From: UBA3210 sp048359995
GTDB taxonomy: Bacteria > Bacillota_I > Bacilli_A > RFN20 > CAG-449
Assembly: GCA_048359995.1 (NCBI GenBank)
Contig: DBGCPK010000003.1
Span: 124,001 to 188,000, forward strand
DNA: 64,000 nucleotides
Direction: 5' to 3'
Position numbers and translations under genes: made by a program. Below are positions 41,502-50,939 of the stretch, piece by piece (positions within the stretch are counted from its first letter, which is position 1; every line of letters starts with the position of its first letter). The notes under the pieces are model-generated. The model did not search any database, was not told the origin of the DNA, and saw nothing but the letters and a program-made list of their open reading frames with translations.

Positions 41502-42734
41502 TTATTCCGCTTTTGCAGTGATAGTGTTGAGGAATTTCTCGAACCAAGATTCGACCGCGTTCTTGTCGGTTTCACCGCGCAAATCGCTTCCCAATGCCGT
41601 CGAGGCATCCCAGTATCCACGATCCGCATAAATCGTCGGTTGATTGAAGGTCGCTTTCAACTGCTCGGTCTGTGCGACGATGGACGCATCCCAAGTGATA
41701 CTCGGATCCGCGATGGTTGCCGCATTCGTCGGAGCGGTCGTACGGAGCGAATAGCGGAGAGCCTGACTCTCTTGGTTCGCGATATAGGAGGCCAACGAGC
41801 AAGCCAATTCCGGATTTTGCGTCACGGAGTTGACGCCGATTTGCTTGTAATCGCCTACTGCTTTCCAAGTTTCATCGTGCGCGGATGCTCCGCTTCCGAA
41901 AGTCAACTTCGGTAACGGTGCAGCAGCATAGATTCCGCCGCTCGATTCGATCGCCGTCTTTATCGTGCCCGAATTCCAAGTTCCCGTAACACCCGCGGCA
42001 ATGGTCTTTCCGATTTCCGCGCTGCCGTCTCCGGCATACAATTTGCTCTTATTCGCGCCGTTATAGTAATCCCATACCCAGTTGGCGACTTCCAGCGCTT
42101 TGTTCGCCGGTTGAATTCCGGCCGTTCCGTCGGTGCCGTCTTCGCCGAAGATCGTGCAACCGTTGGAGAAGAAATAGGATTGCAGGTACCAACCGTTGGC
42201 GATATCCAATCCGAAATTATAGGTATATCCCTTCGCAGTGACATCCACCGCCAACATGTTGTTCAAGGTAGTAATGTCTTCTTCGGAATATACGCTGGCG
42301 TCGTAGTACATAAAGAACGTATTCGGCGTAAACGGAATACCGTATTGCTTTCCTCCGACTTTTCCGGCATTGAGAACTTCCGATTCGATTCCCAAATCCG
42401 CTACGAAAGAATTGTCGATCTCATAGAGCAACTCCTGACGCACGAGGGTGCCGATTTGATCGCCGGCGAAGTGGAAGACGTCTGCCGAAGCTTTCGGATC
42501 GTTTTTGAGGTTGGTCGCCGCATCCGGTTCGTTGGTGACGATGACATCGAAGGATTTATCCGCGTAATCCGGATAGTCTTCTTTGAAATTATCGATGACT
42601 TGTTTGATGAAGTCGACATCCTCGGTGGCGCACCAAACTTTGAGGTCTACCTTTTTACCTCCGCCACAAGATGCAAGCGAACCGGCGCCTAAGACCAACG
42701 CACCGGCCACTAACAAAAGTTTTTTATTTTTCAT
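41502..42734 (-). CDS. malE: Maltodextrin-binding lipoprotein MalE
   Basis: 410 residues. The lipobox is GSLASC (Cys23), followed by GGGKKVDLKVWCATEDVDF, the typical start of extracellular sugar-binding proteins. The body holds YEIDNSFVADLGIE, YGIPFTPNTFFMYYDAS and GVTGTWNSGTIKTAIESSGG, in order with MalE-like proteins. It delivers maltodextrins to MalFG. GGGAG precedes the ATG at 42734. First gene of the operon. Confidence 0.93.
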   Translation of the reverse strand: MKNKKLLLVAGALVLGAGSLASCGGGKKVDLKVWCATEDVDFIKQVIDNFKEDYPDYADKSFDVIVTNEPDAATNLKNDPKASADVFHFAGDQIGTLVRQELLYEIDNSFVADLGIESEVLNAGKVGGKQYGIPFTPNTFFMYYDASVYSEEDITTLNNMLAVDVTAKGYTYNFGLDIANGWYLQSYFFSNGCTIFGEDGTDGTAGIQPANKALEVANWVWDYYNGANKSKLYAGDGSAEIGKTIAAGVTGTWNSGTIKTAIESSGGIYAAAPLPKLTFGSGASAHDETWKAVGDYKQIGVNSVTQNPELACSLASYIANQESQALRYSLRTTAPTNAATIADPSITWDASIVAQTEQLKATFNQPTIYADRGYWDASTALGSDLRGETDKNAVESWFEKFLNTITAKAE

Positions 42735-42801
42735 TTACTATTCTCCCTTTCTACTTAATGAAAAAAGATATGTTTTCAATCATCCTTGCATATCTAAAAT
42801 C

Positions 42802-42830
42802 ATTTTAAGATACAAAAATTAGTATGTCAA
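42802..42830 (-). promoter_or_regulatory. Promoter of the malEFG-GH13-GH13-ATPase operon
   Basis: Minus strand: a perfect TTGACA (42825-42830), 17 bases, TAAAAT (42802-42807). It is the best sigma-70-type promoter in the window. Confidence 0.85.
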
Positions 42831-42838
42831 CCAATAAA

Positions 42839-42854
42839 ATGAAAACGTTTTCAT
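42839..42854. promoter_or_regulatory. LacI-family operator upstream of malE
   Basis: The perfect 16-base palindrome ATGAAAACGTTTTCAT has a central CG, as in sites of MalR and CcpA-type regulators. It lies 8 bases upstream of the -35 hexamer. No regulator gene of this family is present in the window. Confidence 0.75.
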
Positions 42855-42949
42855 TTTTTTGCCGGTTTTTCGTTATCCGATTTCCCAATTCGATTTTTTT
42901 CCTTTCTTTTCTCCCGTTTAAGCGCTGTTTTTTACAAAATTCGTCGAAT

Positions 42950-42983
42950 TAAAAAGCCGCCGATAGTTCGACCTACCGACGGC
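42950..42983 (-). terminator. Terminator after tex
   Basis: Minus strand: 11-bp stem GCCGTCGGTAG/CTATCGGCGGC with two G-T pairs, then five T. Confidence 0.88.
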
Positions 42984-42998
42984 ATCGCTTGTCGAAAA

Positions 42999-45164
42999 TC
43001 AGGATTTCAAATCTTTCATCGAAAGGGAGATTTTTCGCTTTGCCGTATCGACGCCGATGACCTTTACCTTGACGATCTGACCGATTCTCACCACGTCCAG
43101 CGGGTGCTTGACGTATCGATCTGCCAATTGGGAAATATGCACCAAGCCGTCCTGATGGACGCCGATATCGACAAATGCGCCGAAATCGATGATATTGCGC
43201 ACCGTTCCGTCCAGAACCATGCCTACTTTCAAGTCTTCGATCTCCTTTACGTCGTTTCTCAGCACTGCTTTGGTGTTGAGATCGCGGATATCTCTGCCCG
43301 GTTTTTCCAATTCGGCGACGATATCGCTCAACGTCTCTTCGCCGATATCCAGTTCGGTGGCGAGTTTTTCGGCATTCACTCCGTCTAATTTCGCGGTGAG
43401 TTCCGCGCTTCCCACCTGATCGACAGAAGCGCCGATCTTCTTCAACAATTCCAGCGTTGTCGCATAGGATTCGGGATGAATACCGGTATTGTCCAAAGGA
43501 TAACCATCGGCAATTCTGAGAAAGCCGGCGCATTGCTCATAGGCCTTCGGTCCGAGTTTCGGAACGTCTTTCAATTGCTCTCTCTTCCGAAACGGTCCGT
43601 TTTTCTCCTTATAAAGGACGATATTCTCCGCGATGGATGCGTTGATTCCGGAGACGTAATTCAAGAGCGAAGAACTGGCGTTGTTGACATCGACGCCGAC
43701 TTGATTCACGCAGTTTTCGACAACCCCGTTCAAGGCCGTTGAAAGGTGCTTTTGATTCATATCGTGCTGGTATTGCCCGACGCCGATCGATTTCGGATCG
43801 ATTTTTACCAATTCCGCCAGAGGATCCTGCACGCGTCGCGCCAGAGAAATCGCGCTTCGCACGCTGACGTCGAGATCGGGAAATTCCTTGATTCCCAATT
43901 TCGAGGCGCTGTAAACGGAAGCGCCCGCTTCGTTGGTGATGAGGTAATCGACGCTTTCTTTGAGTTCGGGATAACGGTCGAAAAGATATCGGTTCAAAAA
44001 TTGCTCGCTCTCTCTTCCCGCGGTGCCGTTTCCAAGAGAGATCAAATCGACGCGGTACTTTCGGATCAAGGCCGCCAGACGATCCGCCTCTTTCGCAAGA
44101 ATTTCTTCGTTTCCCAATGTCGCGTGCAGAACGCCGGTATACAATTTTTTTCCGTTTTGATCGACGATGCCCAGTTTGCAGCCGGTTCGGAATCCCGGAT
44201 CGAATCCCAAGACCACTTTATTTCGGACGGGTGCTTCCATCAGCAACTCTTTCAGATTGGCTTTAAACACTTCGATCGAAGCGTTTTCGCTGACTTCGGT
44301 CAGATCGTTTCGAATCTCGTTCTCGATGGAGGGGCGAATCAATCGCGAATAGGCGTCGGAAACGGCTTCGCTCATCAGAGAAGTATAGATCGTGTTTTTT
44401 CGAACCAACTTCCGAAGAAGCCAGTTCACATTCTCGTCGGGATCTTGTACGGAAACCCGAAGGATGCCCATTTTTTCACCCCGATTCAGCGCCAAAACGC
44501 GATGCGCCGGAATCTTGTTGATCCTTTCCGAATAACGATAATATTGCTCAAAGATGTATTTCCCCTCTTCGTCCTTGACCTTTTCCGAAACGATCAATCC
44601 GGAATCAAACGTGTTTTTCCGAATGTATTTCCGATAAGATGCTTCGTCGGAGATCTTTTCGGCGATGATGTCCTTCGCACCTTGCAGAGCCTCTTCGACG
44701 CTGTTGACGCCTTTCTCTTCGTCGATGAAAGAAACGACGTAAGAATCAAAATCGTCGCGGTTCTCCTGCCTGAATATGGTATCCGCCAGAGGTTCGAGTC
44801 CCTTGGCCTTGGCGATACTCGCCCGCGTTTTCCGTTTCGGCTTGAAAGGACGATAGATGTCCTCCAACTCCGAAAGCGTCTTCGCATTCGACAAAGAGGC
44901 TTCGATCTCTTCGGTGTAAAGACCCTGCTCGCGAATCGAATTCACGATAGTGTCCAGACGATCGTAAAAATTCAGGTAATAATGGTATTTTTCTTCGAAT
45001 GTCCGAAGCACTTCGTCGGTCATCGAATGCGTTTTTTCTTTCCGATAGCGCGCGATGAAAGGGATCGTATCTCCCTGTTCGAGCATTTCGACGACATTGT
45101 CTACTTGCGACCGGCTCAGGTTTAAGTCGTCCATCAGTTTTTCTTTAATCGCATCGAGGTGCAT
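42999..45164 (-). CDS. tex: Tex family RNA-binding transcription accessory protein
   Basis: 721 residues, the usual Tex length. Parts in order: the N-terminal helical domain with IPFIARYRKEKT, the YqgF/RNase H-like domain with VVLGFDPGFRTGCKLGIVD, helix-hairpin-helix repeats (YVSGINASIAENIVLYKEKNGPF), and a C-terminal S1 domain (VGMVLDGTVRNIIDFGAFVDIGVHQDGLVHIS). It binds RNA and influences transcription. GGAG precedes the ATG at 45164. It follows a lipoprotein gene by 4 bases. Confidence 0.95.
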   Translation of the reverse strand: MHLDAIKEKLMDDLNLSRSQVDNVVEMLEQGDTIPFIARYRKEKTHSMTDEVLRTFEEKYHYYLNFYDRLDTIVNSIREQGLYTEEIEASLSNAKTLSELEDIYRPFKPKRKTRASIAKAKGLEPLADTIFRQENRDDFDSYVVSFIDEEKGVNSVEEALQGAKDIIAEKISDEASYRKYIRKNTFDSGLIVSEKVKDEEGKYIFEQYYRYSERINKIPAHRVLALNRGEKMGILRVSVQDPDENVNWLLRKLVRKNTIYTSLMSEAVSDAYSRLIRPSIENEIRNDLTEVSENASIEVFKANLKELLMEAPVRNKVVLGFDPGFRTGCKLGIVDQNGKKLYTGVLHATLGNEEILAKEADRLAALIRKYRVDLISLGNGTAGRESEQFLNRYLFDRYPELKESVDYLITNEAGASVYSASKLGIKEFPDLDVSVRSAISLARRVQDPLAELVKIDPKSIGVGQYQHDMNQKHLSTALNGVVENCVNQVGVDVNNASSSLLNYVSGINASIAENIVLYKEKNGPFRKREQLKDVPKLGPKAYEQCAGFLRIADGYPLDNTGIHPESYATTLELLKKIGASVDQVGSAELTAKLDGVNAEKLATELDIGEETLSDIVAELEKPGRDIRDLNTKAVLRNDVKEIEDLKVGMVLDGTVRNIIDFGAFVDIGVHQDGLVHISQLADRYVKHPLDVVRIGQIVKVKVIGVDTAKRKISLSMKDLKS

Positions 45165-45168
45165 ATAA

Positions 45169-45651
45169 TCAAACTCCTAATCTGAGGAAGTCTTCGATCC
45201 GGTAGAGGTATTCGCTTCCCTCTTCGTAGGCTACAAAGAGGTAGAAACCGATATCTTCTTTGTCGGTTTTGTAAGAAAGATTGAATCCCGCATAAGCCGA
45301 AGAATCCGGATTTTTCTTTTCGGCGAGAGTCAAACTCTCCGAATAGCCGATGCAAGGAAAAATCCCCGCGTCGATTTCCGCGTCTTGGTCGGGGACGAAA
45401 ATCGCTTTCAACGAGTGCAATTCCTTTCCCGAATAGACGATCTGCGCAGTATAGATATAATTGCCGTTGTCCTCGTTCAGATAGGCGTTGAGTTCGAAAT
45501 CCGAAATCGTTTCGGATACCGAATACGCTTTTACCTTTTCCAAATCGGCCGAATATGCCCGATCGTCGAAATTTGCGATCGTATTTTCAAAAGAGCCGCA
45601 GGAAGTCAACAGAAATCCGAAGACGATCGGCAGAATCCACTTTCCTTTCAT
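45169..45651 (-). CDS. Small putative lipoprotein of unknown function
   Basis: 160 residues from the ATG at 45651 (GGAAG 8 bases upstream); another ATG 6 bases earlier is possible. A short signal peptide ends in the lipobox LLTSC. The mature part is acidic and beta-rich, with repeated Tyr and Asp, and has no recognisable motif. It is 4 bases before tex and probably co-transcribed with it. Confidence 0.7.
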   Translation of the reverse strand: MKGKWILPIVFGFLLTSCGSFENTIANFDDRAYSADLEKVKAYSVSETISDFELNAYLNEDNGNYIYTAQIVYSGKELHSLKAIFVPDQDAEIDAGIFPCIGYSESLTLAEKKNPDSSAYAGFNLSYKTDKEDIGFYLFVAYEEGSEYLYRIEDFLRLGV

Positions 45652-45706
45652 ATTCATCACTTCCGTATAATAATATATCAAAAAAACGGATTCAGAGAAA
45701 CAAAAA

Positions 45707-45883
45707 TCAGCGAATCAGATAAATGATCAGCACCGAAAAAACGGCGCGCTGTTCTTTTTCGTCGAAAAAAGATGAATATCTGATCTCGCGGACCAGACAT
45801 TCATCGATTTTGCTCAAAAAATAGTTCGTCTCTTCGACCAAATCGTTTTCGTTTCCCGAACAGATGATTTCGACTTGCAGCAT
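45707..45883 (-). CDS. Small Cse60-like sporulation protein
   Basis: 58 residues, too short for many gene finders: MLQVEIICSGNENDLVEETN and so on to VLIIYLIR. The layout of a first strand, a helix with ENDLVEETNYFLSK, then strands and a closing VFSVLIIYLI is like the Cse60 family of small sporulation proteins, whose role is unclear. GGTGAA precedes the ATG at 45883. It is 49 bases downstream of leuS. The family call is by eye and tentative. Confidence 0.6.
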   Translation of the reverse strand: MLQVEIICSGNENDLVEETNYFLSKIDECLVREIRYSSFFDEKEQRAVFSVLIIYLIR

Positions 45884-45932
45884 TGCGGTTCACCGAAATC
45901 ATTTTACCGTTCGGTTTTGTCGTTTTCCGTCG

Positions 45933-48332
45933 CTATCGGGCGACGATATTGACGATTTTATTCGGAACGACGATGATCTTCACGACGGTCAGCCCCTCCA
46001 AACGCGCCTTGACGCTTTCCAAACCAAGCACTTTTTCTTCGATCGTCTTCGCGTCGCTATTCAGCGGGCAGGTCATCGTCGCGCGCAACTTTCCGTTGAT
46101 CTGCACGGCGATCTCCACCTCATCGAGGATCAGCTTGCGCGGATCGTAGGTCGGCCATTCTTCAAAGTCGATGACCTCGCCGTGTCCAAGAGACTCCCAC
46201 AATTCTTCCCCGATATGCGGGCAAACGCAGCTGAACATTTTGATCAGTCCTTCCAGATAGGCGCGGCAGATTTGCCCCGCCTTATAGACTTCATTGACGA
46301 AAATCATCATCTGGCTGATCGCCGTATTGAATTGCAGGTTTTCAAAGTCTTCGCTGACCTTTTTTACCAAAAAGTGATAGGCATAGTCGAGTTTTCCGTC
46401 TGAGGAATCCACGATCTTGATCTTTTCTCCGTCGAGAATCCGCGCGACTCTTTCGATAAAGCGCTTCGCACCGTCAAGACCGCTGTTGGACCACGGCAAA
46501 CTCGCTTCCAACGGTCCCATAAACATCTCGTACAGGCGCAAAGCGTCGGCGCCGTACGATTTCACGACATCGTCGGGATTGACGACGTTTCCTCGCGACT
46601 TGCTCATCTTCTCGCCGTTCTCACCGAGAATCATGCCTTGATGAAATAGTTTCCGAAAAGGTTCTTCGCACGGCACGATCCCTTTGTCGTAGAGATAGCG
46701 ATTCCAAAAACGGGAGTAAAGCAAATGTCCTACCGCGTGTTCGGATCCGCCGATATAGAGATCGACCGGCATCCAGTGTTTCAGTTTTTCGTAAGAAGCC
46801 AATTCCTTTTCGTTATCGGGATCGATATAGCGAAGATAGTACCACGAAGCACCGGCGCTTCCGGGCATCGTCGCGCTTTCCCGACGAACGCTTTTGCCGT
46901 CGTAGACCAAATTCATCCATTCTTTCGCTCTTTCCAGCGGAAGACTGCCGTCATTGCCTCTTCCGTAGTTGTCCAATTGCGGAAGAACCAAAGGGAGATC
47001 TTCGTCTTTGAGAACGATCGTATTCCCTTCTTCGTCGTAAACGATCGGAATCGGTTCACCCCAATACCGCTGGCGGGCGAAAATCCATTCGCGGAGTTTG
47101 TAATTGACCTTGCGTTTCCCCAAGTGATTCTCTTCTAAATAGTCGAGCATTCGATGAATGGCCTCTTCTTTATTCAAGCCGTCTAAAAATTCCGAATGGA
47201 TGTGCTTCCCGTCTCCGGTAAAGGCTTCTTTTTCGACATCTCCTCCGGAAAGAACCGGAATGATTTCCAAATGAAACTTTTTGGCGAAAGCGTAGTCCCG
47301 TTCATCATGTGCCGGAACTGCCATAATCGCCCCTGTCCCGTAAGTGGACAAAACGTAATCCGAAATGTAAATCGGAATCTTCTTCCCGTTGACCGGATTG
47401 ACCGCATAAGCCCCGATGAATACGCCGGTTTTTTCTTTGGAGAGATCGGTTCTCTCCAACTCCGATTTTTTCATCGACTCGGCGATATAGGCATCGACTT
47501 CCTTCGCTTTCTTCGGATCGGCGATCTTCTTCACCAACGCGTGTTCCGGAGAAAGTACGCAATATGTCGCTCCGAACAAGGTATCGCATCGCGTGGTAAA
47601 TACCTCGAAAGATTCCTCTTTGCCGGAAACGGCAAAACGCACGAGCGCGCCTTCGCTCTTTCCGATCCAGTTTCTCTGAATCTCTTTGGTCGATTCCGGC
47701 CAGTCGATCTTCTCCAAGCCGGAAAGGAGTGCTTCGGCGTATTTCGGTATGTCCAAAACCCATTGCTTCATCTTCTTGCGGATTACGGGATAGCCGCCGC
47801 GCTCGCTCTTTCCGTCGACGACTTCGTCGTTGGCAAGCACTGTTCCCAGTTCCTCGCACCAGTTGACCGGCATTTCGACCAGTTTCGCATATCCGTCCAA
47901 ATACAATTGCTTGAAAATCCATTGCGTCCAGCGGTAAAATTTCGGATCGCAAGTCGAAACCGTCTTCGACCAGTCGTAGGAAAAACCCAGCATTTTCAGT
48001 TGACGCTTGAAATTCTCGATGTTTTTCAGGGTAAATCCTTCGGGGTGATTGCCGGTTTTTATCGCGTATTGCTCCGCAGGAAGACCGAACGAATCGAATC
48101 CCATCGGGTGCAGGACGTTATATCCCTGCATCCGTTTCATTCGGGCCACGATGTCGGTTGCGGTGTATCCCTCCGGATGTCCGACGTGCAATCCTTGTCC
48201 GGACGGATAAGGAAACATATCCAGAACGTAGTATTTTTTCCGTTTCAAATCGGAAGTGTCGCAATAATAAGTGCGGTGTTCTTCCCAGTATCTCTGCCAT
48301 TTTTTCTCAATGGCGTTAAAATCGTAGTTCAT
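45933..48332 (-). CDS. leuS: Leucyl-tRNA synthetase
   Basis: 799 residues. It has the class I HIGH-type motif (PYPSGQGLHVGHPEGYT near residue 42), a large editing domain with TTRCDTLFGATYCVLSPEH, a LeuRS zinc-like region, and the KMSKS loop (NGEKMSKSRGN near 575). It charges tRNA-Leu in the cytoplasm and edits mischarged products. GGAGG precedes the ATG at 48332. No T-box leader is present, because the promoter is only about 30 bases upstream. Confidence 0.96.
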   Translation of the reverse strand: MNYDFNAIEKKWQRYWEEHRTYYCDTSDLKRKKYYVLDMFPYPSGQGLHVGHPEGYTATDIVARMKRMQGYNVLHPMGFDSFGLPAEQYAIKTGNHPEGFTLKNIENFKRQLKMLGFSYDWSKTVSTCDPKFYRWTQWIFKQLYLDGYAKLVEMPVNWCEELGTVLANDEVVDGKSERGGYPVIRKKMKQWVLDIPKYAEALLSGLEKIDWPESTKEIQRNWIGKSEGALVRFAVSGKEESFEVFTTRCDTLFGATYCVLSPEHALVKKIADPKKAKEVDAYIAESMKKSELERTDLSKEKTGVFIGAYAVNPVNGKKIPIYISDYVLSTYGTGAIMAVPAHDERDYAFAKKFHLEIIPVLSGGDVEKEAFTGDGKHIHSEFLDGLNKEEAIHRMLDYLEENHLGKRKVNYKLREWIFARQRYWGEPIPIVYDEEGNTIVLKDEDLPLVLPQLDNYGRGNDGSLPLERAKEWMNLVYDGKSVRRESATMPGSAGASWYYLRYIDPDNEKELASYEKLKHWMPVDLYIGGSEHAVGHLLYSRFWNRYLYDKGIVPCEEPFRKLFHQGMILGENGEKMSKSRGNVVNPDDVVKSYGADALRLYEMFMGPLEASLPWSNSGLDGAKRFIERVARILDGEKIKIVDSSDGKLDYAYHFLVKKVSEDFENLQFNTAISQMMIFVNEVYKAGQICRAYLEGLIKMFSCVCPHIGEELWESLGHGEVIDFEEWPTYDPRKLILDEVEIAVQINGKLRATMTCPLNSDAKTIEEKVLGLESVKARLEGLTVVKIIVVPNKIVNIVAR

Positions 48333-48359
48333 TTTCTTCCTCCGTTCGCGCGTAAAAAC

Positions 48360-48389
48360 ATTATAGCGATTTCGGAAAGATCAAATCAA
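48360..48389 (-). promoter_or_regulatory. Promoter of leuS
   Basis: Minus strand: TTGATT (48384-48389), 18 bases, TATAAT (48360-48365). The -35 element overlaps the glgA stop codon. Confidence 0.65.
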
Positions 48390-49825
48390 GAATCCAAATG
48401 GTTTTTTTCCAACATCTGACGATAAAGGCGGAGATATTCCTCGGCAGAATGATTCCACGAAAAGTCTTTCCGCATCGCATTGTGAATCAGTTTGGCGAGA
48501 ATCCGCTTCTTTTCGTACAAATTCAGGAGGAATATGATATTGATCAAAAGATTGTCGTCGTCCAAGTGGAACAGCAATCCGTTCGCCGTATTCTCGTTGA
48601 GTTGATTGTAGGAATCGATCGTATCGATCAGCCCGCCGACTTTCGATCCCAAAGGCAGCGTTCCGTAGCGCATGGCGATCATCTGCGCGATACCGCACGG
48701 TTCGAAGATGCTCGGCATCAAAAGAAAATCGCTCGCGGCGTAGATCCGATGCGCCATTTCGTTGGAAAAGCGAATGTTGCACGAAGCGTTGTCGTGACCG
48801 CGGCAATAAAAACTCAGTTGGTGTTCGTAATCCTCTTCTCCTTGCCCGAGAATCACCAGATTCAGAGGAAATTGAAGGATCTTTTCGAGATTGGCGATGA
48901 CGAATCCGATCCCCTTTTGATAAGTCAGTCTCCCCACGATGCAGAATAACGGATATTCGCTGTGAGAGAGATGAAGTTCCCGACACAATTTTTCCTTGTT
49001 TTCTCTTTTTCCGCTTAAAGCGTTGCCGATACCGTAATTTTTCACGATCAACGGATCTTTTTTCGGATCGAATTCGTCGGTATCCAAACCATTGAGAATG
49101 CCAACAAAATCGCTTCTTCTCAGGTGAAGAATTTTCTCCAATCCGTAAGAGGAAATTCCGCTAAGCAGCTCTTTTTGATGCGTCGGACTTACGGTCGTAA
49201 TCCGATCGACGAGCATGATCGCGCTTTTCAATAGATTGACGTTGTCGTCGAGGCGGGCGATTCCTCCGTCGAAGTAATCGGTACTCAAATTGAAGAAATC
49301 CGGAAGATCTCCCCGCGAACAGATTCCCTGAAAGCAAGGGTTGTGAATGGTCAACATCGTCCTGACGGGCATCTTTCCGAATTCGTCGAGGTAAAGCATC
49401 GGAATCGCCGCGGACTGCCAATCGTGGAGATGAACGACGTCGACTTTCGGCAAAAAGCGGCGGATCAAGCGATAAGCCGCAAGCGAAAAGAAAGCGTACC
49501 GCTCGATATCGTCCCCATAACCGTAGACATTCCCCCGCGAAAAGTAGTAATCGTTCCCGATGAAGTAATAACGGACATTCTGATAATCCGCCGTAAAGAC
49601 TTCGCATTTTTGAATCCGCCACGACATCCGCACTTCGTAACTCTTGAACAATGTCGCGTTTTCCTTGAAATACGAAGACTCTTTCACGCGGCTGTAAAGC
49701 GGAATCACCACGCTGACGCCGACTTTCTTTTTGGATAAATTCCGGCTCAAAGCGGCGACTACGTCCGCCAAACCGCCGACCTTGACGAAAGGTAAGGCCT
49801 CGCTTGCCACCATTGCCACTCTCAT
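48386..49825 (-). CDS. glgA: Glycogen synthase (ADP-glucose type)
   Basis: 479 residues. The GT5 start is VAMVASEALPFVKVGGLADVVAALSR, holding the K-V-G-G-L motif that binds ADP-glucose. Later landmarks are HLHDWQSAAIPM, TVSPTHQKELL, GRLTYQKGIGFVI and MPSIFEPCGIAQMIAMRYG with the catalytic Glu. It extends alpha-1,4-glucan chains. The ATG at 49825 overlaps the glgD stop (ATGA); the frame is open upstream through glgD but without homology. Branching enzyme and phosphorylase genes are not in the window. Confidence 0.95.
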   Translation of the reverse strand: MRVAMVASEALPFVKVGGLADVVAALSRNLSKKKVGVSVVIPLYSRVKESSYFKENATLFKSYEVRMSWRIQKCEVFTADYQNVRYYFIGNDYYFSRGNVYGYGDDIERYAFFSLAAYRLIRRFLPKVDVVHLHDWQSAAIPMLYLDEFGKMPVRTMLTIHNPCFQGICSRGDLPDFFNLSTDYFDGGIARLDDNVNLLKSAIMLVDRITTVSPTHQKELLSGISSYGLEKILHLRRSDFVGILNGLDTDEFDPKKDPLIVKNYGIGNALSGKRENKEKLCRELHLSHSEYPLFCIVGRLTYQKGIGFVIANLEKILQFPLNLVILGQGEEDYEHQLSFYCRGHDNASCNIRFSNEMAHRIYAASDFLLMPSIFEPCGIAQMIAMRYGTLPLGSKVGGLIDTIDSYNQLNENTANGLLFHLDDDNLLINIIFLLNLYEKKRILAKLIHNAMRKDFSWNHSAEEYLRLYRQMLEKNHLDS

Positions 49826-50937
49826 CAGATGGTATCCCCCTGCTTGACGTAGATCGGCCTGTTGGATTTTCCGATAATCTCCTTTTTGTAGATCACTTTG
49901 CATTCTTTGTCGACGATCGCGTTTTCCAATACCGCCGACTCGCCGATGAACGTATCCGAGAGAATGATCGAATTCCGAATCCGCGTATTTTTGCCGATCC
50001 GCACATTGCGGCATACGATCGAGTTTTCGACGACTCCTTCGATTAAAGCGCCGTTGGAAATAAACGAATTTCGGACGACCGCTTCTTCCGAATACCGTGC
50101 CGGAGGCGTGTCGTGCGTCTTCGTGTAAATCGGCCAGTCAGACGAAGTCAGTTGGCGAATTACGGACGGATCGAGCAATTCCAAAGATGTGTTGAAATAA
50201 CCGGCCAAATCGTCGATGTATCGGAGGTAGCCTTCATATTCGTAAGTGTGAATATCCATCGTGGTGCAGAGGTATTTGATCAGGTCGTTCAATGAAAAGA
50301 TTTGACTCGTTTTGATGGAAAATTTCAGAATTTCGGACAATTTCGCGGTGTCGAAAATATAGGTTTCCATCGCGACGTTGATCTGATTGTCCGTACCTTT
50401 GTTCTTTCTGATTCCCCTCAGGCGCTTCGCCTCGTCGATGATGTATGTGTTCGCGTTGATAAACGCCTTTTTTCCGTTGTCGATCTTCTTGTAGCACGCG
50501 GTGATTCCCCCGCCGGAAGCGATGTGTTGTTTCAGGACGTCCTGAAAATTCATCCGATAGATTAAATGCGTCGGTGCGATGACGACGTAGGCATAATTGT
50601 TTTCATTGAGCAACCACTCGTTTTCGATCAGGTTATTGATATCGGTATTGTACAAAGCGTCGTTGGCATATTTCTCGTTGTAGAGGAGAACGACCTGCCC
50701 CAGTTTGGTATTCTCGGCATAGCCCTGACTGTCGTCGATGTGCTTGATGATGGAACGAATGTTGTTTTTAACCAAAATCGCCGTAGAATTGATTTGCGAA
50801 TTGCCGAAATTGCTGAGAGGTATGTCGCAAAAGGAGTACCTTCCCAAAAACGTCAAAGCCGCCAAAGAGCGTTTCGAAGTGATCACGCCCAGATCGCTTT
50901 CGTTATGCAGATTCAAAATTCCAAGTATTCTCGCCAT
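49825..50937 (-). CDS. glgD: Glucose-1-phosphate adenylyltransferase subunit GlgD
   Basis: 370 residues. It has the GlgD start ARILGILNLHNESDLGVITSKRSLAALTFLGRYSFCDIPLSNF, in which the catalytic GGxGTRL loop is replaced, and a C-terminal left-handed beta-helix (NSFISNGALIEGVVENSIVCRNVRIGKNTRIRNSIIL). GlgD has a regulatory part and boosts GlgC activity. GAGGTAATT precedes the ATG at 50937. It follows glgC after 2 bases. Confidence 0.94.
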   Translation of the reverse strand: MARILGILNLHNESDLGVITSKRSLAALTFLGRYSFCDIPLSNFGNSQINSTAILVKNNIRSIIKHIDDSQGYAENTKLGQVVLLYNEKYANDALYNTDINNLIENEWLLNENNYAYVVIAPTHLIYRMNFQDVLKQHIASGGGITACYKKIDNGKKAFINANTYIIDEAKRLRGIRKNKGTDNQINVAMETYIFDTAKLSEILKFSIKTSQIFSLNDLIKYLCTTMDIHTYEYEGYLRYIDDLAGYFNTSLELLDPSVIRQLTSSDWPIYTKTHDTPPARYSEEAVVRNSFISNGALIEGVVENSIVCRNVRIGKNTRIRNSIILSDTFIGESAVLENAIVDKECKVIYKKEIIGKSNRPIYVKQGDTI

Positions 50938-50939
50938 AA

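Noticed and set aside
42989..42996. TTGTCGAA, a match to the Spo0A box
   Set aside because: It is a single site at the very end of tex and not near a promoter. GTCGAA-type words are frequent in this genome's codon usage, so chance is the simplest explanation.
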